A stretch of 64,000 nucleotides of DNA, taken from Dromiciops gliroides (Eukaryota; Chordata; Mammalia; Microbiotheria; Microbiotheriidae). Positions 11,623-23,447 of this stretch are shown here, piece by piece. The first letter of the stretch is position 1; each line of letters opens with the position of its first letter. Location of the stretch: assembly GCF_019393635.1 (NCBI RefSeq), contig NC_057861.1, positions 60,806,532 to 60,870,531 of the forward strand. The letters are read 5' to 3'. The notes below the pieces were generated by a model, which saw only the letters and a list, made by a program, of their open reading frames with translations, was not told the DNA's origin and ran no database searches. The position numbers and the translations under genes were made by a program.

Positions 11623-11928
11623 TGTTCAGATTAAATGGCATGCCAGGCCAGATAGAATTTCTCATATCAGTCAAACAATTGGTGGGAGTGGGGAGAAGGT
11701 GAGGAGGGCAACCAGTAGGATTACAAAGAATGTGGCATCCTCAGAGGAGAGCCAGATTTTCACTGGAGTGAGGAAGTAGAGGAAATGATGATCGAGTGGT
11801 CTAAGGATGAACAGGTGTTTGTTAACAATAGAGCAGAGATTTCGGTGGAAAGTTTTAGATGATGGTGGAATCAGACTGGCAGGGAGGAAACTATAAAGGA
11901 GCAGCGCTGATCAGAATGGGGAGCAGGA

Positions 11929-12067
11929 GGGGCAGCTAGGTGGCGCAGTGGATTGAGCACCGGCCCTGGAGTCAGGAGTACCTGAGTTCAAATCCGGCCT
12001 CAGACACTTAATACACACTTACTAGCTGTGTGACCCTGGGCAAGTCACTTAACCCCAATTGCCTCAC

Positions 12068-12095
<28 letters not shown>
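11929..12095 (+). mobile_element. WSINE1-type SINE, little diverged
   Basis: Near-consensus head and core with a tail of nearly 30 A residues, suggesting a young insertion. agaatggg recurs on both sides. Confidence 0.93.
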
Positions 12096-12098
<3 letters not shown>

Positions 12099-12340
12099 TG
12101 GGGGGCGGGCTTCTAGAGGAAGCCACATGGGTGTTCTGCTTCCCTTTGAGGTGGCATGACTGGATGATCAGAACCAGGGAGCCATTTAAACAAGATGTAC
12201 CCTACTTAAGCACATTCTATCAACCAACTTTAAGTGATAATTTCCAGAGCTAAACATCCCCCTAATTTGAAGTTTTACCTTGTGTCTCTCAGAGGTTCCT
12301 CTTCTAGGTGTGCCTTGTTTCAGTGATTTTAAACAGTATC

Positions 12341-12398
12341 CATGCATCCATCTACCCATGTATCCATCCATCCATTCATCTATTCATTCATCCATTGA
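12341..12398. repeat. (CATC)n-like tetranucleotide repeat
   Basis: Imperfect catc/cattc units. Confidence 0.75.
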
Positions 12399-12494
12399 AA
12401 CTGGACCTAAGATTTCATTGATACAGAATATCCCGCACTCTAGCCACTGAGACACCTAGCCACCTCTGACATAATTTTAAAGAATTAGCAGGAA

Positions 12495-12745
12495 GCGCTG
12501 CAAAGTTGTGACTGGCCCAGGGTCACATAGCTAGGAAGTATCTGGATCAGGATTTGAACTCAGGTCCTTCCTAACTTTAAGATCAGCACTCTGACCATTT
12601 GACAGTTAGTTACCTCTGATATCGAGTTACTCAGGGCATTGAGAGGCTAAGTGACTTAATTGTGGTCACATAGTCAGTATGTAGCAGAGACAAGACTTCA
12701 ACCCAGGTCTTCCTGGTGTCAAGTACAGCTCTCTATCCACCCCTC
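12495..12745 (-). repeat. Two MIR-type fragments
   Basis: Reverse MIR cores: ggcccagggtcacatagc with gatttgaactcagg at about 12515-12565, and aagtgacttaattgtgg with cttcaacccaggtc at about 12650-12705. Confidence 0.6.
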
Positions 12746-12837
12746 CCTGCTCCCTTTTGAAGCACTACATGCATGGCAGTATTATTCTTTCTGGAGGGCT
12801 GAGTTCATTAGGCTGGAAAATATGCAAAGTTTAATCA

Positions 12838-13030
12838 ATCAATTGACAAGTATTTCTTAAAAATCTGATTTGTGCCAGATATGGTTCTGGGCATTGGGGA
12901 TGCAAGTGCAGAGAATGAAACAATGCTCACTCACAAGGAACTTACATTCTAATGAGAGAGACAAGTACATAGGCTCATATACATACATACATAAACATAT
13001 ATATCAACATAAAGTAAATACATATACAAA
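12838..13030 (-). mobile_element. L2 LINE 3' end
   Basis: Antisense L2: ctgggcattggggatgca and ggaacttacattctaatg. Confidence 0.7.
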
Positions 13031-13527
13031 ATAGTTAAATACAGCATAGTTCAATCATGTCCAAAGTAGGTGTGTGGTCTGAGGCAGAAGCAGATTCTAG
13101 AAACCAGGCAGATAAATTAGTTGATTGATGTCAGGGCCCCTTGGTCTCTGATCCAATATCAGAGGCCAAGGGATGGGTTCACAGTGTCTTTAAGTGCTTT
13201 AGGGCATTTGTTGACCTTGGGACATAGAGCCATCATTGCCCAACCCATTGGTGTCTTCATACTTACAATTTCAGGCATCTTGAAGCTCAGCCCGATACTT
13301 TTGACTTCCCTAAGGATATGTACAGATTTGGGAGAACCCCAAACAGACCCATGATGAAAGCCACCTAGGAAAGCAGAGCCTCCTGGGGCTGTATTGTTCT
13401 GCCAGGAAGGGCCTTACCCACTTCTTATGTCAACAGCCTCATGTTCCAGGCATTTCCAGAAGCCCAAATAGGAATGTCCATCCCCAGGCTCAAGGTCTTC
13501 CTGCTATTTATCCATTTTCTTCAGGCA

Positions 13528-13637
13528 GTTTCAGAAAGAGAGAGACAGAGAGACAGAGAGAGGAGAGAAAGGAGAGAGAGAGAGAGAAGAGAGAGGGGGA
13601 GAGAGAGAGAAGAGAGAGGGAAAGAGAGAGAGAGAGA
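13528..13637. repeat. (GA)n-rich tract
   Basis: Interrupted GA/GGA repeat. The arginine/glutamate-rich open frame across it is a repeat shadow. Confidence 0.9.
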
Positions 13638-14126
13638 TGCCTTTCTTCCCAGCTATGGGCAGCAAGTGGTGCCTTTCCCTTCCCATAGGTCAATTCCCCT
13701 GCCTCCCTGATCTTGGTAACTACTGATGGGATCGCAGAATAGATATCAGGAGCACCAACATGATGAAGGAAGCTTGGAGAGGGCAAAAATCTCCTAAGCT
13801 GGAGGTGCGGAGTTGGTCATACCTTCCTCCCCATTGTTACTCATTCTTGGGCAGCTGTGTTGTTCCAAGAGATGCTGATGCCCCACATCTGGGATGCTTA
13901 GGGGACATGGAAGGGAAGGATTGTGAGTGTGAAATGTGTTAAACCTTTCTGGGTGGGTGGGTCAGTAAGGGGAGACAGGATGAGGATCCCAGGGTGGGAA
14001 AGCTTTCTGTGGATTGAGCTGAGTAATTTCTTTGACATGCTTTTGTAGTGATGGCAGGCTGACATATGGAAATTGCATTCTGCCAAAGACAGGAAATCGT
14101 CTTTCCGCTTGTGACCCTTAAAAAAA

Positions 14127-14270
14127 TTTTTTTTGTGGGGCAATGAGGGTTAAGTAACTTGTCCAAGGTCACACAGCTAGTAAGGGTCAAGTGTCTGAGG
14201 CCAGATTTGAACTCAGGTCCTCCTGAATCCAGGGCCAGTGCTTTATCCACTGTGCCACCTAGCTGCCCCC
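14127..14270 (-). mobile_element. WSINE1-type SINE
   Basis: Reverse body gtggggcaatgagggttaag ... gtgccacctagctgcccc. Confidence 0.9.
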
Positions 14271-14295
14271 TGTAAAGGGTTTAGGTTAGATGATA

Positions 14296-14440
14296 TTTTT
14301 TTTGGTGAGGCAATTGGGATTAAGTGATTTGCCTAGGGTCACACAGCTAGTTAAGTGTTAAGTGTCAGAATTCGGATTTGAACTCAGGTCCTCCTGACTC
14401 CAGGGACAGTGCTCTATCCACTGTGCCACATAGCTGCCCC
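14296..14440 (-). mobile_element. WSINE1-type SINE, second of a close pair
   Basis: Same orientation, about 25 bp after the previous copy and more diverged (ggtgaggcaattgggattaa). Confidence 0.88.
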
Positions 14441-14589
14441 ACCCTTTTTTGCCCAAGAAATTTTTACACGATCCCGGGTATGTAGGTATATAAAAATAGG
14501 TATACATAACATTTTCCTGTTGCCAAATTTTTCATGACCCCCCCCATTCAGTTATGCAACTCCATGTGGGGTCACAATTCACAGTTTAA

Positions 14590-14700
14590 GAAGCTTTGAA
14601 GCTTTGATATACATACAAGTATATACATATATATGCACATGTACATGTATATTTATATGCACAATTATAGTATGTATATACATATACATGCACAAATTTA
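14590..14700. repeat. AT-rich (ATAC/ATGC)n tract
   Basis: Interrupted atacat/atgcac units without coding signs. Confidence 0.6.
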
Positions 14701-14769
14701 TGGACCCTGGGTTAAGAGCCCCTTCTCTAATGGTTTTCTGTAGTGTGGGGAATCTGGGCTCTTGATGGC

Positions 14770-15028
14770 TATGGGAAGGCCACATGGTATAGTAGATAGT
14801 GGCTTTAACTTGGAATCAGGAAGATCTGGGTTCCAATCCCATCTCTGTGGTTTATGAGTTGTGTGACTCTGGACAAGTCACTTCACTTCCCTGAAAATCC
14901 ATTTTCTTATCTGGAAAAGAGGGTTAGTGACACCTGTAGTCTCTACCTTGAAAGTTGTTGTGAGACTCAAAGGAGAAAATTCATGCAACATACTTTGCAA
15001 ACTTTGAAGCACTAATAAATGTCCGTGA
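14770..15028 (+). repeat. MIR/MON1-type SINE
   Basis: catggtatagtagatagtgg head, gagttgtgtgactctggac core, actaataaatgtccgtga tail. Confidence 0.65.
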
Positions 15029-15379
15029 AGATCATGATGAGGGTGAGACCAGCAGAGCCTGACCTCCAGCAGTTCTTACCAACTGAGAAAGGTGACAGGA
15101 TGTTATGATGCTAGGACCAACCTGGCTACCTCCTGAGAGGCTCCTCTCCCCTGGGCAATGGGCCATAGACCCCATTGATCCAAATACAGAGGGGCTGCAC
15201 TCTGGCTTGGTGGAGGGACCATTCTACCCCAAGATCTCAAAGTACTGGGGTTATCCTGGTCATTTTAGGGAGGGTATTTTAAGTCACAAAGTTTTATTAC
15301 TTTAAGTCAGTTCTCATTTGGGAGGGGGATGTCTCAGGACCCCTTTACACTCTTAAAAATTATTAAGAATCCTAAAAAG

Positions 15380-15529
15380 AGGGGGCAGCTAGGTGGGTCA
15401 GTGGATAAAGTGCTGGCCCTGGATTCAGGAGGACCTTAGTTCAAATTTGGCCTCAGACACTTGACACTTACTAACTGTGTGATCCTGGGCAAGTCACTTA
15501 ACCCTCATTGCCCTTCCCCTTCCAAAAAA
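15380..15529 (+). mobile_element. WSINE1-type SINE inside the hAT element
   Basis: Flanked by aatcctaaaaag (15368-15379) and aatcttaaaaag (15530-15541). Confidence 0.9.
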
Positions 15530-15657
15530 AATCTTAAAAAGCTTCTATTTATGTGGATTTTATATATCAATATTTACCATGTTAGAAATGAAAACTGATA
15601 TATTTAAAATATTTATTAATTCATTTAAAATGATAAGCCTCATTATATGTTCATATA

Positions 15658-16140
15658 ATCAACAAATATTTATTAAGCACCTACTATATACCAGGCACTG
15701 TGCTAAGCCCTGGCAATACAAAAAGAGGGAAAAGACAATCCCTGCCCTCAAGGAGCTTACAATCTAATGGGAGAGTCAACATGCAAACAAATATATAAAG
15801 AGCAAGCTATATACAGGATAAATAGAGAATAATTAGCAGAGGGAAGGCACTAGAATTAAGAAAGGTTGAGGAAGCCTTCCAGTAAAAGATGAGATTTTAG
15901 TTGGGACTTAAAGGAAACCAGGGAGGTTAGTAGGCAGAGTGGATGGAGGAGGGAGAGTGTTCCATGCATAGGGGACAGCCAGAGAAAATGTCCAAAGCTG
16001 AGAGATGGAATATCTTGTTCATGAAACATTGTTCATTGGATCCAGTGTCACTGAACTGAAGAGAAGGTATCGGGGAGTCAGGTATGAGAAAGACTAGAAA
16101 GGTAGGAGGGGGGCTAGATTATGAAGGTCTTTGAATGCCA
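15658..16140 (-). mobile_element. L2 LINE 3' end inside the hAT element
   Basis: Antisense L2: tttattaagcacctacta, ccaggcactgtgctaagc, ttttagttgggacttaaagg, ggacagccagagaaaatg and gaaggtctttgaatgcca. Confidence 0.85.
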
Positions 16141-16599
16141 CAAAAAAACATTTAAAAAAGACAAATCAGTATATTTTCCAAAACAAAAAAATGTAGTGAG
16201 AGGAGTGGTGCTGTTTTACATATTTTTCAAATGTCTTTAATGTCTAGCTTAATAGCAGACAACTGAATGCTCTTATCTGTTTCTGCATTCAATCTGTTTT
16301 GACACGTTGATTTGGCTGAAGTATATGAAGAAAATTCGACCTTACTCAGATATGTACTTGGAAAAGGAGGAATATTTCTATAGGCAAATAATATCCTAGT
16401 ATCATTGTGAAAATAGTTTTGATTTCACAGATCCCCTGAAAGGGTCTTGTCATCCCTGAGGGGTGCTTGCAGTGCACTTTGAGGGCCACTGCTTTAAGCA
16501 ATTAAGTGCGAATGTGAACTGTGTAATGTGACCCTTTCCTTTACAAACCTTGAGGGACACTTGACTTGAAGCTCTCTTTTGCTTTATTTAATATTCCAA

Positions 16600-17003
16600 A
16601 TGGTAGTGATCTGTGTGTCTTTTCCTTTTATTAGACTATTGTGCCCTGAGGGGAAGGTCAGTGTCTCATCTACACTTTCTCCCTGTGTGCCCAGAATTGG
16701 TCTCAGAACAAAGTAAGGGCTGAAAACATATTTATTGAATTGAATGATGACATTGCAATTAAAGGTTGATGGAAATGAGATAAAAAATATTTCTTAAAGC
16801 TAAAGAATAGATTCCTCTTTCCTCCAGGTTCTCAGGCATAGGCTACATTGGTACATACTTAACTATTTACATGTTGCATATCCCCAGGACAATGTAAGCT
16901 CCTTGAAATAAGGACCATTTTCCATTTTTGTCTTTGTATCCTTAGCACTGGGTATAATGCCTGGGACATAGTAGAGACTTAAAATTGCTTATTGAGTTAA
17001 TTA
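16600..17003 (+). mobile_element. Two L2 LINE 3' ends
   Basis: 16600-16745 has ttagactattgtgccctgag; 16862-17003 has gacaatgtaagctccttg and gcctgggacatagtagag. Confidence 0.65.
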
Positions 17004-17224
17004 GATAAAATGGGGCTTGCAGTCTCAAGTGTGATAGTCTCTGGATATTCATCTTCTTTTTTTTGAAATGACCAGATTATTATCTCTTCTATTCTGTGGT
17101 CTTATTATAATGATATTCTGGTATGTGGCTCTAGTGGGGGCTTCTGGAAAGCAGACCCAATCAATGGGGAAGAATTATGACACATTCAGAGGAAGGAATG
17201 CTGGTGACACAATTGTCTTGAAAT

Positions 17225-17862
17225 GAGGCAGTCAATCCATCAAGCATTTCTTAAGTCCCTACAATTGTGTCAGACACTAGACTTAGAGACAAAACTAACA
17301 AAAACAAACAGTCCTTGATCTCAAAGTGCCTATGTTCTATAAATGAAGATATATACACATATAAATATTTGTGAGATAAAAACAAAATGTTTGAGGGACA
17401 GGGGAAGTGTTAACAGAGGACAGTGGAAAAGGCCTCATGCAGGAGGTGGCACTTGAGCTGAGCTTTGAAGGAAACTAGAAATTTTAAGTGGTGGAGATGA
17501 GGATGGAGGAGCAGCATCCAGATGTGGGGGACAGCCTGTGCAAAGGCAGAGGTGAACAATGGATTGTTATGCATGAAGAAGAAAACAAAAGACAGTTTGG
17601 CGGAAACAGTTTGTGATGGGAAGGTGATAATAAATCAAGAAAGATAAAGTGGAGTCAGGTTGGAGTGGGATTTAAATGCTTAACAGAAAATTGGATCTGA
17701 TCCTAGAGGTAATAGGGAGCCATTGGAGTTGATTGAGCTGAGGGAGTAACACGCTCAGTTTTGTGTTTTAGAAATATCACTTTGGTAGTTGTGTGGAGGA
17801 CAATGTATTGGAATTATGAGAGACTGCATGAAGAACACCAATTAGGAGGTTTTATCATAGTA
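17225..17862 (-). mobile_element. L2 LINE 3' half
   Basis: Antisense L2: gtccttgatctcaaagtg, gagctttgaaggaaac, ggggacagcctgtgcaaagg, aatagggagccattgga and attaggaggttt. Confidence 0.75.
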
Positions 17863-17868
17863 ATCATC

Positions 17869-18128
17869 ATCTAGGTGGTATAGTAGATAGAGTCTGGGTC
17901 TGGAGTTAAATCCCTCAAGTTAAAGAACTGAGTTAAAATCCAACTTCAGACACTTACTAGCTGTGTGACCCTGGGCAAATCACTTAACCTCTGTTTGCAT
18001 TAGTTTCTTCATCTGTCAAATGAGCTGGAGAAAGGAATGGCAAACTACTCCAGCATTTTTGCCAAGAAAACCCCAAATGGGGCCACTAAGAGTCAGGACT
18101 GAAAAATGACTGAAAGGGACTGAATATA
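17869..18128 (+). mobile_element. MAR1-type SINE
   Basis: Full head to tail: aggtggtatagtagataga, tagctgtgtgaccctgggc, tttgccaagaaaacccc, tgactgaaagggactgaa. Confidence 0.85.
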
Positions 18129-18640
18129 GATAGTGTTTTAAGATTTACAAAGCACTTTACATATTTTATCCCATGCAAGAGATATAGAGCAGAGCATAAT
18201 TGGAGATATTTAACAAAATAAATAAAAGTGCAGTCGAACATAGATAATGTTAATATGTGGTTTCCTAAGTCAAAGTGTGCCCACACAGATCCTTATGTAT
18301 GGTTAGTGGCCCATTTCTATTTGAGTCTGATACCACTTACATAGAGAGAAATAATATCAACTGATTTGCAACTGATTAGATGTGAGGGGGTGAAGAAGAG
18401 TGAGTAGTCTGATGCTCTAAGACTGTGATACCTGGTGGTTGGAAGGACAAGGATGCCCTCAATAGAAAGAGTACACACAATTTTTTTTATTTTGAATGTA
18501 ACAAATCAAATAAAATGTATTTCCATATACGTAGTAGAAATTAGATGCTTGTACATGAAACTGCCAAGCTCTATTATGTATAACTTACTTTCCTAATTAT
18601 AATTAACCTGTAGCTTTCAAAGCATTTTAAAAAAGATACC

Positions 18641-18835
18641 AGGGCAGCTAGGTGGTGCAGTGGATAGAGCACTGGCCCTGGAGTCAGAAGGACCTAAGTT
18701 CAAATCTGGCCTCAAACACTTAACACTTACTAGCTGTGTGATCCTGGCCAAGTCACTTAACCCCAATTGCCTCACAAAAAACCCAAACAAAACCAAACCA
18801 AAACCCCAAACCAAACCAAACCAAAACCCAATACC
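18641..18835 (+). mobile_element. WSINE1-type SINE with a long (CAAAC)n tail
   Basis: Near-consensus body followed by about 60 bp of caaac/caaaac units. Confidence 0.9.
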
Positions 18836-18849
18836 TCAATGACCCCTTT

Positions 18850-19010
18850 TCCTCCTTCCTTCCTTCTCTTCCTTTCTATCTTCTTCTTCCTTCTTCTTCT
18901 TCTTCTTCTTCTCTCGTCTCTCCTCCTCTCTCTCTGCCCCCCCTCCCTCTCTCTCTTCTCCTCTCCTCTCTCTCTCTCTCTCTCTCTCCCTTTCTTTTTT
19001 TCCTTTCTAT
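18850..19010. repeat. Pyrimidine-rich (TTC)n/(CT)n tract
   Basis: About 160 bp of C and T only, or nearly so, just upstream of the olfactory receptor relic. Confidence 0.9.
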
Positions 19011-19159
19011 CCACGGGTGCAAACTTCTTTTCTAGATATGGCTGATGTTAAAATCTCCTTTCATGTTCTATCTCCTTTTAGACTCTTGGGATGAAGTGGG
19101 GGGAACGGAGACTTGGATAGTGTTGGAAATTTGTGCTTGTGGGGTTCTCCAACCTTCAG

Positions 19160-20046
19160 ACCTGAAGCCTTACTCTCTGCACTCTCTTCCTGCTCATGGA
19201 CCTAGATCACACTCAGTGGCAACATCCACGGAACTTTCCATCATCTACCTGGATCACACCCTCCTCACACCCATGTACTGCTTCTTAGGGGTCCTGTCCC
19301 TCTCAGAGACTGCTACACACGCTGGTCACCATCCCCCAACTGCTGGTTCCACCTGCTGATGAGAGAACCAGATAATCTCCATTCCCAGTTGCCGGGCCCA
19401 GATGTTCTTTTTTCTGGGCCTGGGCTGCAGTCACTGTTTCCTCCTCACCCTGATGGGCTATGACCGGTATGTGGCCATCTGCCACCCACTGCGGTATGCC
19501 ATGATCATGAGTCCAACTGTTTGCCTCCACCTGGGAGCCCTGGTCTTCTCTTCAGGGTTTCTGGTGGCCATCATTGAGACCTGTCTCATATTCTCCTCCT
19601 CCTTCTGCCGCAGCAACCGAGTGGAGCACTTCTTCTGTGACATCGCACCTGTTCTCAAGCTTAGTTGTACTCAGAGTGCAGCCAAGGCCCTGACCATCTT
19701 CTTCCTCAGTGTGATTGTGGTGCTGGTCTCCTTCCTCCTCATTCTGCTCTCCTACGCCTTCATCGTGGCTGCCATCTTGAGGATCCCCTCTGCCGATGGG
19801 CGTCGCAAAGCCTTCTCTACTTGCGCATCCCACCTTACTGTGGTAATCGTGCACTTTGGCTGTGCCTCTATCATCTATCTGAGACCAAAGTCAGGAAGCA
19901 ACCCAGATCAGGACCGGATGGTGGCTGTTTTCTATACAGTGGTCACCCCGTTGCTCAACCCTGTGGTGTATACCCTACGCAATAAGGAGGTGAGGGTGGC
20001 ACTAAAGAGGACATTGGGACGCAGACTGGGGACCCAGAATGTCTAA
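19160..20046 (+). pseudogene. Olfactory receptor pseudogene, class II, family 10-like
   Basis: Seen: from 19402 to 20046 one frame of 214 residues covers TM3 to the C terminus. It has the receptor hallmarks MGYDRYVAICHPL (end of TM3), KAFSTCASHLTVV (TM6) and PLLNPVVYTLRNKEV (TM7), plus paired cysteines in the second outer loop. The segment LLILLSYAFIVAAIL closely matches human OR10H receptors, hence the family-10 call. Upstream, 19160-19401 still encodes pieces of TM1-TM2 (IIYLDHTLLTPMY, GVLSLSETA) and the ISIPSCRAQ lead-in to TM3, but in other frames, with at least two or three frame switches. No convincing start codon was seen. Known: intronless odorant GPCR. Inferred: a non-functional relic; a sequencing error in the first 240 bases is the alternative. 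It lies about 25 kb upstream of ILVBL and just after a pyrimidine-rich tract. Confidence 0.85.
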
Positions 20047-21430
20047 TTGCTAGGAAGAGGCTAGAAAAAGTGGGAAAGTGGTGCTTCTGTTTCAAAAGGG
20101 ACTTGGTTGTCCAAATTCAGTTGGGTTGACAGCTTTAATTGTTCCAGGGCTCCAAAGTCATACCTCAGTCCACTTAATTGGAGACCCCCTCTGGTTGTGC
20201 TTCTCAATTGCTGGTCTCTAAACCTTCCCCTCATAACTCTAGCAGGCCTCCCCCAACAAAGCACCCACTTGCATATTCTACTTCTGCATCTGTATTTTCC
20301 AAATTAATTAACTTTATGATCAGAAAGTGACTGCTGAAGGAGCATGGGGGCCATCAATAGCCTATGGTCCTCTTTACTTTCTTGCCGTCCTCCCACTGGC
20401 TTAGCATATGAACTACTTAGGATCCAGGCCTGGTTGTGCCTCCAGGCCAAGCAGATTCAGGGAGACCTTTGGATCGGGAAGGGAAGCATCTCTTGACCAA
20501 CTGTAATTCAATAAGTGTGCAGTTAGGTACAATAGAGTTTGAATTCACTTCAACTTTTTTTCCCTCACAGAGTAGATGAAGAACAAGAAACTGGATGAAT
20601 TCAAGTAATAGTTTTTAAAATGCTTTAGTACTTGAAAAAAAAGATCGCAAATGTTTTTGTTCATCTTCAGAACTCCCTCAAGAGATGAAGGATGACTAGG
20701 GTGTATGGCAAGTAAAATGCAAATAACAGAAAAGCTGAAGCATGCTTCTCCAAGCAAGATAACAGTTCATTAATAGTGATACATGTAACCTGTTTATAAA
20801 ATGGGTCAGACTGTCCCCCTCACTTAGGTCAGTGACCACATGGGGATGGGAAAAAGACTCTTTCTTGAGCTGCCCAAAGGGAGGAATTCTGGGTGGTTGG
20901 GGAATGTCACAATTGGCTTCACCTGGAAAAGATGGGTTAGCCTTCAGGTGTTGATTATTACATCCCTGAAATAATTAAAGAATGTTAATTACTTTATGGG
21001 CCTGAACTGCCTCTAATAATCTTGGCTAGAAAATCAGAACCACCGCAATCAGGACCACAGAATTAGCCAACCCCTTAGGGGAGATCAAGCCACCTCTATT
21101 TTTACAAGGAGAGACAAGGGCAGAAGTACTGTCCCTTGGGGAGGGGCTCAACCTAAACTGGTTTCTCTTTACAGGTAAGCAAAACAGATATCCCAGGGGC
21201 TGGTTGAAAGCAAATGGCAATATCACTCAACCACACCTTACTGAGAGAAAGCATATTTATGAGCTTGACTGAGAAATGGGGTTTGACAAAATGGGGAATA
21301 GGATTGATTACAGGATAAAATCATTTATTAAATGATACAGCATAATTTTAATTTCTTCAGGCGTGTTATGGCACAGAAAAGTCTGTACTTTCAGCTAAAA
21401 GAGGGTATGGTAGAAGCATTTCATCTTCCA
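20047..21430. other. No gene seen
   Basis: AT-rich sequence after the olfactory receptor relic. No repeat family was identified with confidence; the CAGGTAAGC at 21173 is an isolated donor-like match. Confidence 0.4.
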
Positions 21431-21499
21431 TTGAGGGTAATTCCTCAAAGACAGCTCAAATCCCTTTTCTTTCTGGATTGTTCCCCACCCCCCACCCCC

Positions 21500-21706
21500 A
21501 GCTACTAGTGCCTTGCTCCTCTCCAATTATCACCTAAATATATTTTGTATATATGGTAGTTATTTACATGTTATCTCCTCCATTTGGAATGTTAGCTCCT
21601 TGAGGGCAAGGACTATTTTCTCTTTGCCTTTTCTTTGTATTCCCAGTGCTTAGCACAATGCTTGGCATTTAGTAGGTGCTTAATAAATGCTTGTTGACTG
21701 ACATGC
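21500..21706 (+). mobile_element. L2 LINE 3' end, well preserved
   Basis: gttagctccttgagggcaag, cccagtgcttagcacaatg and gtaggtgcttaataaatgc. Confidence 0.85.
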
Positions 21707-22089
21707 CAATGAGGAAGTGGTGCCCTTCCAGCTGAAGTCATAAGCTAGAAGTAGAGAGAAATCCCATCACTTCATGCTTAATGTAGCTGTGGCTGTCAGT
21801 GTCAATGGAACTAGGGAGCAATGCACAGCAGAGTTCAAGACTGGCAGAGGGTATGCAACCCACAGAGACATTACCAAAAGACCATCAGTGGTCTTGAGGT
21901 ATGAGTTGCCTCTCAATATGTGAGCCTTATTCACATGTGTTTTCAATGTGTATGCCTTTCCATACATGTATCATGGCCAGATGTGTTCCCTACATGTGTG
22001 GCACTCCTTGCATAAGCCCAGAGATATGCCTGTTCATGTGTGTTCCCTGCATGTGTCTCTACTCTTCCCATAGATGGTGTTTGTAAAAT

Positions 22090-22195
22090 GCAAATTCCTT
22101 GAGGGTAGGGACCGTCTTGTTTTTATCATTGCATCCTTATTGCCCAGTACCTGGTATGTGCTCAGTTAATGCTGGTTGAGTGGAACAAATTGAAA
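22090..22195 (+). mobile_element. L2 LINE 3' end
   Basis: attccttgagggtaggg, cccagtacctggtatgtgc. Confidence 0.7.
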
Positions 22196-22371
22196 ATGGA
22201 ATTGAATTGTATATTTATGAGAGTATGCCCCAGGTTGATGGGGGAAATCTTATGTTGCTTCTTTTCTTATTATATTATTTTATTAAATACCTTTGATTTG
22301 AATTAATCATCTCCTTTGGCTAACTTATAAAGGTAAAAACATTGGTGGGGGCTCTTGAGTCACAATTTTAG

Positions 22372-22752
22372 GTACATGCAATCAAACAATTAAAATTTAT
22401 TAAGTACCTACTATGTTCCAGGAACTGTGCTAAGTGCAGGGGATACAAAAAGGAGCAAAAGACAGTTCCTAGCCTCAAAGAGCTTCTAATCTAATGGGTG
22501 AGGAAGCATGCAAACAATATATACAAAGCAATTTATATACAGGATAAGTAGGAAATAATTGACTGAGGGAGGATACTACAAGGCTTCCTGTAGAATATGG
22601 GATTTTAGTTGGGACTTAAAGGAAATTCGCCTTCCCAAAGGAAGAGGAAGAACATTCAAGGCATGGGGACAGCCAGAGAAAATGCCTGGAACCAAGAGAT
22701 AGAGTGTCTTGATCATGGAACAGCTAGGAGGCCACTGTCATTGGACTAAAGA
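22372..22752 (-). mobile_element. L2 LINE 3' end
   Basis: Antisense L2: ttattaagtacctactatg, aactgtgctaagtgcagg, ttttagttgggacttaaag, ggggacagccagagaaaatg. The solo LTR lies at its far end. Confidence 0.85.
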
Positions 22753-22756
22753 GTAC

Positions 22757-23357
22757 TGTGTCATTTAAATCTAAATTGTGGGTTCTAATATGCCCCCCCA
22801 GTCTTGGGGGGAAGCTGGCTAAAATCACTGATAAATTCAGCAAGAGTTTAGGCTTCTAAAGATTTATTAAAATATATATTATAAGTTAGTGAAGAGAGAG
22901 AGATTGAGAACAGATTCCTTATAGCATGGAAATCCTAGCTCAGATCTAATTTGGTATAGCCAGAGAGAAAGAAAGAAATTTCCTTTCCTAGCAGCCCATG
23001 TGAAATCTCTTACCACCTCGAAGGTGTCTAAATGACTAAGAGCCCCCTCCCCCCCCCACTCCATCATCTGCTGCCATGCTTGTTCCTCCTCACCAAAAAG
23101 AAAGTTCTTCTATCAGTGAGCATCCACTTCCTAGTTTCTCTCTCCCTCTCCCAAAGGGGAGGTCCTTCAAGCTGATTGGTTAAGAGTGGTCTTTTGCTGA
23201 AGTCAGTAGTACACCAACACATCACTCAAGGCCAGCTAGGTGTGGCCTCCATCCAATCATCCTTAAGTAGGTACTTAGTTTCTCATTCTCACCCAATTTA
23301 AAAAATACTACCAGGTGTGGCCCCTAGGCATCTGCCAAATTCCATTATTTTATCACA
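22757..23357 (-). mobile_element. Solo LTR, class I (ERV1-like) fossil
   Basis: A 601-bp element with TGTG...CACA ends, flanked by the perfect 4-bp duplication gtac (22753-22756 and 23358-23361). Read on the - strand it carries a CCAAT-type box (aaccaatcagc), a tataagg motif and an AATAAA in the expected order. No internal region is present. It probably arose by LTR-LTR recombination and is younger than the L2 beside it. Confidence 0.7.
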
Positions 23358-23447
23358 GTACAGAATATTTTGAACCTGGGGAAGTTCAAAATACTACTAT
23401 ATATGAATAGAAGGATACTCCCAGGTGCTATATCAGTAAAACATTTT

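Larger units (their letters stand above)
15308..16491 (+). mobile_element. hAT-like DNA transposon (MER type), split by a SINE and an L2
   Basis: The ends are CAGTTCTCATTTGGGAG and, reversed, CAGTGGCCCTCAAAGTG, related to hAT inverted ends. They are flanked by the 8-bp duplication ctttaagt (15300-15307) and ctttaagc (16492-16499). The body matches a widespread mammalian non-autonomous element (tatattttccaaaacaaaa, ccctgaaagggtct). About 540 bp remain without insertions; no transposase is seen. Confidence 0.75.

Noticed and set aside
19402-20046. Treating the olfactory receptor as functional
   Set aside because: The N-terminal third is out of frame and no start codon fits; a 214-residue receptor would lack TM1-TM2.
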